Source of the DNA: Rhodoferax sp.
GTDB lineage: Bacteria; Pseudomonadota; Gammaproteobacteria; Burkholderiales; Burkholderiaceae_C
DNA length: 64,000 nt
Reading direction: 5' to 3'
Assembly: GCA_024236015.1 (NCBI GenBank)
Contig: JACKLK010000006.1
Span: 248,001-312,000, forward strand
The notes under the pieces are model-generated. The model did not search any database. It was not told where the DNA came from and saw nothing but the letters and a program-made list of their open reading frames with translations. This document shows positions 20,044 to 27,174 of this stretch, one piece after another (the first letter of the stretch is position 1; the number at the start of each line of letters is the position of its first letter). The position numbers and the translations under genes were made by a program.

Positions 20044-20682
20044 ATGGCACGCTCCGACCCCCCCTTTGAAATCCACCTGCATGGTGAAGTGCAGTTGCGC
20101 GCGCAGGTGCAATTCGAGCAGATCCAGGAGGCGCTCAAGCCGATCTGGAAATATGCCGGAGCCCGCTCGCTGGCCGATGGTGCACGCAGTTCCTACGAGG
20201 ACGAGCCCGGCATCCGCTTCGACGCTCCCAAGCACATGTTGCAGTTCTGCTGGACGGTCGGCGGTGACGACGACTTCCGCCAGACGCTGGACGAGATGTG
20301 CATGAACCTCAACGAACTGGCCGACACCGGCGCCGCGATCGAGGTCAGTTTCTACGATACCGAGTTCGACGACGAAGATGGCGAGGACGACCCGGACTCC
20401 GAGTCGCGCGACGATTTCATGATGTTGTTCGTCGGCCCGAATCCGGCGGCCATCATGCAGGTGCAGCGCGACCTGCTGGTGCAGGACCTGGTGGCACTGA
20501 TGGAGCGCCATTTCGACGGCTCGGAGTTGTCCGGCGTGGTGGCCGAGGTCGACAAGTTGTTCACCCAGCGTTTCGACGCCCTGGTCAGTTCGCTGGAGAT
20601 CGGCAAGCCGCGACGCGGTCCTGGCGGCGGCCATGGCGGCACGGGTCATGGCGGTGGTCGCAAGCCGCGCCACCTGCACTGA
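20044..20682 (+). CDS. conserved hypothetical protein with Gly/His-rich tail
   Basis: I do not recognise a characterised family. The 212-residue protein is soluble, with no signal peptide or membrane helix. It has a well-ordered N-terminal half (EIHLHGEVQLRAQVQFEQI), an acidic linker (FDDEDGEDDPDSESRDD, about residues 115-131), and a C-terminal tail of Gly, His, Arg and Lys (about 195-212, GGGHGGTGHGGGRK). The body is acidic while the tail is basic and could bind metal or nucleic acid; that is inference only. It stands alone between the tRNA-Leu gene and the HD-GYP gene, with the ATG at 20044. Similar proteins are, from memory, annotated as a domain of unknown function in Burkholderiales. Confidence 0.75.
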   Translation: MARSDPPFEIHLHGEVQLRAQVQFEQIQEALKPIWKYAGARSLADGARSSYEDEPGIRFDAPKHMLQFCWTVGGDDDFRQTLDEMCMNLNELADTGAAIEVSFYDTEFDDEDGEDDPDSESRDDFMMLFVGPNPAAIMQVQRDLLVQDLVALMERHFDGSELSGVVAEVDKLFTQRFDALVSSLEIGKPRRGPGGGHGGTGHGGGRKPRHLH

Positions 20683-20735
20683 ATTGGCACGGCGATGCCG
20701 TGACCACACTGCCGTTGTTGTCAGCCGGTTCTTGA

Positions 20736-20762
20736 CCGTCATCAAGATTCAGGCGATGACGG
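20736..20762. repeat. 8-bp inverted repeat upstream of the HD-GYP gene
   Basis: CCGTCATC (20736-20743) and GATGACGG (20755-20762) match perfectly with an 11-base spacer, in the 178-base gap between the hypothetical gene and the HD-GYP gene. It could be a terminator-like hairpin or an operator; no T-run follows. Confidence 0.4.
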
Positions 20763-20860
20763 CCGGTCGGGACCTCGTTCCGGGAGTGCCGATCCGGATT
20801 GCGCCGGACGCTGTGCAAGAATGCGGCTCGATATAGAGGCTGCGATTCCGGGAGGGCTGC

Positions 20861-22078
20861 TTGCGCAAGAAGATCAGTGTCGATGAACTCGAACCGGGTA
20901 TGTTTCTCGACGAGATCTGCGGTTCATGGATCGACAATCCGTTCTGGCGTTCCCGGTTCGTGCTGTCGGACCCCAAGGACATCGCGCTGCTGCGCGCCAG
21001 CAAGGTGCGCGAGGTCTGGATCGACGTCGCCAGGGGTACCGACGTCTGGCCCGCAACCGCACACTCGCCACTCGAGCCTTCAACCGATGCCGCGACCGCT
21101 CCGATGCCACTGGTGTCGGACCGCACGCCGGTCCCGATTTCCGAGGAGATCGAACGCGCGGCGCAGATCTGCGCCGCCGGCAAGGCGGCCGTCATGTCGA
21201 TGTTTCGCGAGGCGCGCATGGGCAATACGGTCGATGCGGCCGGCGTATCCGACCTGGTCGAGGAGATCTCCAGTTCCGTGGCGCGCAATTCCAGCGCCCT
21301 GATCAGCCTGGCGCGGCTGAAGACCGCGGATGACTACACCTACATGCATTCCGTCGCCGTGTGCGCGATGATGATCGCGCTGGCGCGGCAACTGGGCCAG
21401 GACGAGGATACGGTTCGTGCCGCCGGCGTGGCCGGCCTGTTGCACGACGTGGGCAAGATGCTGCTGCCGATGCAGGTGCTCAACAAGCCCGGCAAGCTGA
21501 CCGATGCCGAGTTCGCCACCGTCAAGGGCCACCCGACCAAGGGCCACGCCTTCCTGCTGGAGAGCGCCAACATCGATCCCGTGACGCTCGACGTGTGCCT
21601 GCACCACCATGAGAAGGTCGATGGCTCGGGTTATCCGAAAGGCCTCAAGGGCGCCGAGATCAGCCTGTTTGCCAAGATGGGTGCCGTGTGCGACGTCTAC
21701 GACGCCATCACATCCAACCGCCCCTACAAGACGGGCTGGGACCCTTCGGAGTCGCTGCGCCAGATGGGAACCTGGGCCAGCGGGCATTTCGATCTGGCGG
21801 TGTTCCAGGCATTCGCCAAGACGCTGGGCATCTATCCCGTGGGTTCGCTGGTGCGGCTCACGTCGGGTCGGATCGGCGTCGTCATCGAACAGTCCAGGAC
21901 ATCGCTGACCTTGCCGGACGTCAAGGCCTTCTACCTGATTCCATCGGGGCAACGGATCGAGCCGGTCGTCGTTCGCCTGTCCGAGCGGGGATGCACGGAG
22001 CGGATCATCGCGCGGGAAGATCCCGCCAAGTGGAAGTTCGAAGGCATCGACGCCATGTGGTCCGGCCTGGACATCTGA
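20861..22078 (+). CDS. HD-GYP domain cyclic-di-GMP phosphodiesterase
   Basis: A 405-residue protein. The N-terminus fits DUF3391, the domain that commonly precedes HD-GYP (ISVDELEPGMFLDEICG). The HD-GYP domain spans roughly residues 140-310 with GLLHDVGK (HD metal site) and HHEKVDGSGYPKG (GYP motif with the metal-binding His pair). These enzymes hydrolyse c-di-GMP, lowering biofilm formation and raising motility. The start is TTG at 20861, supported by GGAGG at 20851-20855 and the lack of another early start. All visible catalytic residues are intact. There is no membrane segment and no receiver domain, so the input signal is unknown. Confidence 0.92.
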   Translation: MRKKISVDELEPGMFLDEICGSWIDNPFWRSRFVLSDPKDIALLRASKVREVWIDVARGTDVWPATAHSPLEPSTDAATAPMPLVSDRTPVPISEEIERAAQICAAGKAAVMSMFREARMGNTVDAAGVSDLVEEISSSVARNSSALISLARLKTADDYTYMHSVAVCAMMIALARQLGQDEDTVRAAGVAGLLHDVGKMLLPMQVLNKPGKLTDAEFATVKGHPTKGHAFLLESANIDPVTLDVCLHHHEKVDGSGYPKGLKGAEISLFAKMGAVCDVYDAITSNRPYKTGWDPSESLRQMGTWASGHFDLAVFQAFAKTLGIYPVGSLVRLTSGRIGVVIEQSRTSLTLPDVKAFYLIPSGQRIEPVVVRLSERGCTERIIAREDPAKWKFEGIDAMWSGLDI

Positions 22079-22118
22079 TCCGGCGCATACCCGGCGCCGT
22101 CCGGGCAACCGTTCGCTG

Positions 22119-23393
22119 TCAGCTGCCGCGCGTGATCGGCATTTCCACCGGCGCGGGGTTGGCCGCGTATTTCCCCAGTTCCATCTTCGCGATCGCGTTG
22201 CGGTGCACTTCGTCCGGGCCGTCGGCGAATCGCAGCGTGCGCGCATGCGCGTAGGCGTAGGCCAGCGGGAAATCGTCGCTCATGCCGCCGCCGCCGTGCA
22301 CCTGCATCGCCCAGTCGATGACCTGGCAGGCCATGTTGGGTGCCACCACCTTGATCATGGCGATCTCGTTCCTGGCCACCTTGTTGCCGGCCACGTCCAT
22401 CAGCCAGGCGGCCTTGAGCGTGAGCAGGCGCGCCATGTCGATCTTGCAGCGGGCCTCGGCGATACGCTCCTGGGTCACGGTCTGCGACGCCAAGCTCTTG
22501 CCGAACGCGACACGTGACGAGGCGCGCTTGCACATCAGCTCCAGCGCGCGCTCGGCCAGGCCGATGGTGCGCATGCAGTGGTGGATGCGACCCGGGCCGA
22601 GTCGGCCTTGGGCGATCTCGAAGCCGCGGCCTTCACCGAGCAGGATGTTGCTCACCGGCACCCGTACGTCCTCGAACACCATTTCGACGTGGCCGTGCGG
22701 CGCGTCGTCGTAACCGAGCACATTGAGCGGCCGGATGATGCGCAGGCCCTTGGTATCGGCCGGTACCAGCACCATGCTCTGCTGCAAGTGGCGCGGCGCC
22801 TGCGGGTCGGTCTTGCCCATCGTGATGAAGATCGCGCAGCGCGGGTCACTCGCGCCGGAGATCCACCACTTGCGACCGTTGATGACGTATTCGTCGCCCT
22901 GGCGCTCGATGCGGGTCTGGATGTTGGTGGCATCGCTCGACGCCACGTCGGGCTCGGTCATCGCGAAGGCCGACCGGATCTCGCCATCGAGCAGCGGCCG
23001 CAGCCACCGTGCCTTGTTTTCCTCGGAGCCGTATCGTGCGATGGTCTCCATGTTGCCGGTGTCGGGCGCCGAACAGTTGAACACCTCGCTGGCCCACGGT
23101 ACGCGGCCCATGATCTCGGCCAGCGGCGCGTATTCCTGGTTCGTCAGCCCTGCGCCGGCATAACCCGAGGCGGCGGCGCTGTCGACCGGCAGGAACAGGT
23201 TCCACAAGCCGGCTGCCTTGGCCTTGGGCTTGAGCTGTTCGATCGTCTGCAACGCGCTCCAGCGCTTGCCCGCGGCGGTATTGGCTTCGAGTTCTTCCCG
23301 GTACGCGGTCTCGGCGGGGTAGACGTGTTCGTCCATGAAGGCCTGTACCTGCACCTGCAGTTCCTTGGTGCGCGGTGAATAGTCGAAATCCAT
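22119..23393 (-). CDS. acyl-CoA dehydrogenase (ACAD10/11-like)
   Basis: A flavin-dependent dehydrogenase of 424 residues. It has the N-terminal helical domain, the FAD/substrate signature AFAMTEPDVASSDATNI, KWWISGA in the beta domain, and a C-terminal helical domain with QVHGGGGMSDD and HARTLRFADGPDEVH. The long N-terminus (PVDSAAASGYAGAGLTNQEYA) and the adjacent APH-type phosphotransferase are typical of ACAD10/ACAD11-like enzymes and of LvaC of levulinate catabolism. There the dehydrogenase acts on 4-phosphorylated acyl-CoAs made by the kinase partner. The ATG at 23393 has GGAGA upstream. It lies 51 bases downstream of the kinase gene. Confidence 0.93.
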   Translation of the reverse strand: MDFDYSPRTKELQVQVQAFMDEHVYPAETAYREELEANTAAGKRWSALQTIEQLKPKAKAAGLWNLFLPVDSAAASGYAGAGLTNQEYAPLAEIMGRVPWASEVFNCSAPDTGNMETIARYGSEENKARWLRPLLDGEIRSAFAMTEPDVASSDATNIQTRIERQGDEYVINGRKWWISGASDPRCAIFITMGKTDPQAPRHLQQSMVLVPADTKGLRIIRPLNVLGYDDAPHGHVEMVFEDVRVPVSNILLGEGRGFEIAQGRLGPGRIHHCMRTIGLAERALELMCKRASSRVAFGKSLASQTVTQERIAEARCKIDMARLLTLKAAWLMDVAGNKVARNEIAMIKVVAPNMACQVIDWAMQVHGGGGMSDDFPLAYAYAHARTLRFADGPDEVHRNAIAKMELGKYAANPAPVEMPITRGS

Positions 23394-23444
23394 GGTGGTC
23401 TCCTCGATCGTGGGCAGGGTGACTCGTCGCGGCAGTGCGGGCGT

Positions 23445-24530
23445 TCAGGCGCGCCGGGCAAACTGCCAGGCCAGTTCGGCCATGGGCCGCACGCCCTTGG
23501 CCGACTGTGCCGCCTGGGCGCTGGATGCGGTGCCCGCTTCGACCCGCTTGGCGATGCCCTGCAGGATCGCCGCAATGCGAAACAGGTTGTAGGCGAGGTA
23601 GAAGTTCCAGTCCACCTTGAGTTCCTGCGGCGTGGTCAGGCCGGTGCGCTCGCAGTAGCGTGCGATGTATTCCTGCTCGCCGGGTATGCCCAGGCTGCGC
23701 ACATCGACACCGCCAATGCCCCGGAACGCGCCGGGCGGGATATGCCAGGCCATGCAGTGGTAGCTGAAATCGGCCAGCGGGTGGCCGAGTGTGGACAGTT
23801 CCCAGTCGAGTACGGCGAGCACGCGCGGCTCGGTCGCATGGAACATCAGGTTGTCGAGCCGGTAGTCGCCGTGCACGATACGGGTCATGCCGGTGTCGCG
23901 CGCGCTGTCCGGGATGTTGCGTGGCAACCAGTCGATCAGCTGGTCCATTTCCGGGATGGTCTCGGTGACCGAGGCGGCGTATTGCTTGCTCCAGCGCCCG
24001 ATCTGGCGCTCGAAATAGCTGCCGGGCTTGCCGTAGTCGGCCAAGCCGCGCGCCGTGTAGTCCACGCTGTGCAGCGCGGCGATGACGCGGTTCATCTCGT
24101 CGTAGATGGCGCCTCGCTGTTCATGGCTCATGCCCGGCAGCGACTGGTCCCACAACACGCGGCCCTGGACGAACTCCATCACGTAGAACGCACGGCCGAT
24201 CACCGATTCGTCCTCGCACAGGCAGAACATCCGGGCCACCGGCACGTCGGTGCCGTGCAGTGCGCCCATGACCTTGAACTCGCGCTCGATGGCATGGGCC
24301 GATGGCAGCAGCTTGGCGACCGGTCCCGGCTTGGCGCGCATGACGTATTGCTGTCCGGGCGTCACCAGCTTGTAGGTCGGGTTGGATTGTCCGCCCTTGA
24401 ACATCTCGACCGTCAGCGGGCCTTCGAAACCCTCGAGATGGCCTTTCAGCCAGGTCGCCAGGGCACCGGAGTCGAACTGGTGTTTTTCGCTGACGGCCTG
24501 GGTACCGATGAAATGGCTGTAATCACTCAT
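23445..24530 (-). CDS. APH-fold phosphotransferase, partner of the acyl-CoA dehydrogenase
   Basis: A 361-residue aminoglycoside-phosphotransferase-like kinase. The catalytic loop is IVHGDYRLDNLMFH (HGDxxxxN), the Mg-binding Asp is in VLDWELSTLGHPL, and the N-lobe carries FKGGQSNPTYKL and YVMRAKPGP with the likely ATP Lys. Relatives next to acyl-CoA dehydrogenases (LvaA in Pseudomonas putida, the kinase domain of ACAD10/11) phosphorylate the 4-hydroxyl of hydroxyacyl-CoAs. Antibiotic resistance is therefore unlikely here. It is downstream of a Crp-type regulator (22-base gap) and upstream of the dehydrogenase, so this is probably one operon. Confidence 0.9.
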   Translation of the reverse strand: MSDYSHFIGTQAVSEKHQFDSGALATWLKGHLEGFEGPLTVEMFKGGQSNPTYKLVTPGQQYVMRAKPGPVAKLLPSAHAIEREFKVMGALHGTDVPVARMFCLCEDESVIGRAFYVMEFVQGRVLWDQSLPGMSHEQRGAIYDEMNRVIAALHSVDYTARGLADYGKPGSYFERQIGRWSKQYAASVTETIPEMDQLIDWLPRNIPDSARDTGMTRIVHGDYRLDNLMFHATEPRVLAVLDWELSTLGHPLADFSYHCMAWHIPPGAFRGIGGVDVRSLGIPGEQEYIARYCERTGLTTPQELKVDWNFYLAYNLFRIAAILQGIAKRVEAGTASSAQAAQSAKGVRPMAELAWQFARRA

Positions 24531-24552
24531 GCCGTCTGGCGCCTTTCAAAAG

Positions 24553-25272
24553 TCAGTGGTCGGCTTCGACGATGCGCATCAGCGCAGCGCCGTCGCGCAC
24601 GATGAGTCCACCGGGCTCGATGCGGATACATTCCTCGCGCTCCATGGACTTGAGTTCCTGGTTGACGCGCTGGCGCGATGCGCCCAGCAGTTGCGCCAGT
24701 TCTTCCTGGGCCAGGTGCAGGCTGATGCGCATTTCCTTGGCGTTGTCCAGGTTGGCAACACCATAACTGCGCACCAGATGCAGCAGTTGCTTGGCCAGCC
24801 GCGCGCGCAAGGGCAGGGTGTTGAGGTCTTCCACCAGGCCGTAGAGCTGTCGGATACGGCGCGCCTGCAGTTGCAGCATCGCCTGGTACAACTCGACATG
24901 GTTCGACAGGATCTTCATCAGGTCGGCGCGTGCCACGCACAACACGGTGCATTCGCCATGCGCATAGGCATCGTGGGTGCGCCGGTCGCCGTCGAAGATG
25001 GTCACGTCGCCGAACCAGATGCCCGGCTCGACGTAGGTCAGGGTGATCTGCTTGCCGGAGATCGATGTCGAGCTCACCCGTACGGCACCCTTGGCACAGG
25101 CGATCCACTCCTCCGGCGGATCGCCGCGCGCACAGATGAGTGCGCCGTTCTGGAATCGCTTGACGTAGGCACATCGCAGGATGTCGTGTCGCAGTGACGG
25201 AGACAAGGAACTGAACCAGCGACCGGAGTTGATCGCTGCACGTTCTTCGATGGTAAGGATGGGCTCGTCCAT
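24553..25272 (-). CDS. Crp/Fnr-family transcriptional regulator
   Basis: A 239-residue regulator with an N-terminal cyclic-nucleotide-binding-type beta-roll (GALICARGDPPEEWIACAKGAV, GIWFGDVTIFDG) and a C-terminal winged helix-turn-helix (LAQEELAQLLGASRQRVNQEL, about residues 175-197). There is no N-terminal Fnr-type cysteine cluster, so it is not an oxygen-sensing Fnr; the effector is unknown. Its position as first gene before the kinase/dehydrogenase pair suggests it controls that operon. The ATG at 25272 follows the GAAGACAGCCC leader. Confidence 0.9.
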   Translation of the reverse strand: MDEPILTIEERAAINSGRWFSSLSPSLRHDILRCAYVKRFQNGALICARGDPPEEWIACAKGAVRVSSTSISGKQITLTYVEPGIWFGDVTIFDGDRRTHDAYAHGECTVLCVARADLMKILSNHVELYQAMLQLQARRIRQLYGLVEDLNTLPLRARLAKQLLHLVRSYGVANLDNAKEMRISLHLAQEELAQLLGASRQRVNQELKSMEREECIRIEPGGLIVRDGAALMRIVEADH

Positions 25273-25372
25273 GGGCTGTCTTCTCGGTGACTGGAAAAAC
25301 GCGCAACCGGGTGCCGCCGACCGACGGTGCCCGGTTGGCTGCGAGCGCAGGTTCTGCCTCGCGCTGGCGGCG

Positions 25373-26893
25373 TCAGGCTTCCTCGTGCAGCAGGCTCAGC
25401 CCGATGGCGCCGCGCCGGCGCAGCCACGGACTGGGGCGGTAACGGGGGTCACCATACACCGTCTGCATGTTGAACAGGACCTCGAGTACGTTGGTCGGGC
25501 CATATCGATCGCCCATCTCCAGCGGACCGAGCGGATATCCCAGGCCGAGCTTGACCGCCAGTTCCAGGTCCTGCGGCGTGCAGATGGCCTGCTGGCACAT
25601 GTCGGCAGCGATGTTGACGATCGTGGCCACGACCCGCTGCGTCACGAAGCCGCCACTGTCGCGGATCACGCTGACGGCCTTGCCGTCGCGCGCCATCAAG
25701 GCATGTGCGGCGTCGCGCATGTCGGGACGGGTGGCCGGATTGGTCGCCAGCACCCTGCGCCGTGTCGTGTCGTCGTCGACCAGCATGTCGATGCCCACGG
25801 TGCGCGCCGGATCGAGCCGCTCGACCACGGCCATCGTGGTCACGTCGAATCCCAGCGGTGCAACCAGCGTCAGCGCCGCGGGTGACGGGTTCTGGCCGGT
25901 CTCGATCTGCGCGCCGAGCTTCTTGAGCAGCTGCAGCAATTGCGGCTTGCGCGCCGCACGTTGCGACACCCAGACCGGCGGCAGCGTGTCCACCTGCGGT
26001 GTGGGCGGCTCGGGCGCGAGTTCGGCCTTGCCGTCGACGTAGCGGTAGAAACCCTGGCCGACCTTGCGCCCGACCACGCCGCCGGCAAGCCGTTGGGCCG
26101 TGATCACGCTGGGGCGGTAGCGCGGCTCCTCGTAATATTGCCGGTAGACCGATTCCATCACCGGATGCGAGACGTCGAGCGCGGTGAGGTCCATCAGCTC
26201 GAAGGGCCCGAGCTTGAAGCCGACCTGGTCCTTCAGGATGCGGTCGATGGTGGCGAAATCGGCGATGTTCTCGCCGACGATGCGCAAGGCTTCGGTGCCA
26301 TATCCGCGCCCGGCATGGTTGACGATGAAGCCGGGCGTGTCGGACGCCTGCACCGGCGTGTGTCCCATCTGCCGGACATAGGCGGTCAGCGCACCGCAGG
26401 CCTGGGTGTCGGTTTGCAGGCCGGCGATGACCTCGACGACTTTCATCAAGGGGACCGGGTTGAAGAAATGCAGGCCGGCGAAACGTTGCGGCCGTTTCAT
26501 GCCGGCCGCGATCGCCGTCACCGACAGCGACGAGGTGTTGGTGGCCAGTACCGCGCTGTCCGCAACGATGCCTTCGAGTGCGGCGAACAGTCCCTGCTTG
26601 GCGTCCAGCCGCTCGACGATGGCCTCGATCACCAGCGTGCAGGGCGCCAGATCGTCGAGGGTGTCGGCGCAGCGCAGGCGATCCTTGCAGGCCGCGACCG
26701 TTGCCGCGTCCATGCGGCCCTTCTCGCACAACCTGTCCCATTGCGCACAGACTTCCGCACGCGCTTTTTCACTGGCCTGGGGCTGGTTGTCGAACAGCAG
26801 CACTTCGCTGCCGGCCTGTGCGGCCAGTTGCGCGATGCCACGACCCATGGCGCCGGTCCCGACGATTCCTGTCACTTGAAATTGAGCTGTCAT
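25373..26893 (-). CDS. 3-hydroxyacyl-CoA dehydrogenase
   Basis: The enzyme oxidises 3-hydroxyacyl-CoA to 3-ketoacyl-CoA with NAD. The 506-residue protein carries an N-terminal Rossmann domain (GIVGTGAMGRGIAQLA), the HFFNPVPLMKVVEVI signature of the family, and two C-terminal 3HCDH domains, which makes it a PaaH-like double-domain form rather than the 280-residue single form. I chose the ATG at 26893 because it immediately precedes the Rossmann fold; the longer frame lacks coding character. It lies upstream of the Crp/kinase/dehydrogenase genes on the same strand with a 100-base gap and fits the same beta-oxidation-type pathway. Confidence 0.93.
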   Translation of the reverse strand: MTAQFQVTGIVGTGAMGRGIAQLAAQAGSEVLLFDNQPQASEKARAEVCAQWDRLCEKGRMDAATVAACKDRLRCADTLDDLAPCTLVIEAIVERLDAKQGLFAALEGIVADSAVLATNTSSLSVTAIAAGMKRPQRFAGLHFFNPVPLMKVVEVIAGLQTDTQACGALTAYVRQMGHTPVQASDTPGFIVNHAGRGYGTEALRIVGENIADFATIDRILKDQVGFKLGPFELMDLTALDVSHPVMESVYRQYYEEPRYRPSVITAQRLAGGVVGRKVGQGFYRYVDGKAELAPEPPTPQVDTLPPVWVSQRAARKPQLLQLLKKLGAQIETGQNPSPAALTLVAPLGFDVTTMAVVERLDPARTVGIDMLVDDDTTRRRVLATNPATRPDMRDAAHALMARDGKAVSVIRDSGGFVTQRVVATIVNIAADMCQQAICTPQDLELAVKLGLGYPLGPLEMGDRYGPTNVLEVLFNMQTVYGDPRYRPSPWLRRRGAIGLSLLHEEA

Positions 26894-27174
26894 GTGCCGG
26901 ATTATTGATCGAAACCCATGACGGCCCGCCAGCGGCGGGCCGGTTGCGATGCCGCCCCGCGTTGCCATGCGAGAATAATTCCAAACCATGAAACGCCTGG
27001 CTGCCCGTTCGCCGACCCCCGACCCGTACCGCCGGTTGCCGGGATGTCGTGGACGTGGGCTGATGCACAATCGACGCGCGTTGCGCGCCGGTTGCGGCCC
27101 GGCGCGCGGGGCTTGCGCATCCGGCATGTCCAGCAAGGCCTGATATTTTCCACCTGAGACTATCGCCCAGATCG

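Noticed and set aside
23445..24530. Antibiotic-resistance aminoglycoside kinase
   Set aside because: The fold is the same, but the gene is paired with an ACAD10/11-like dehydrogenase, which points to acyl-CoA metabolism.
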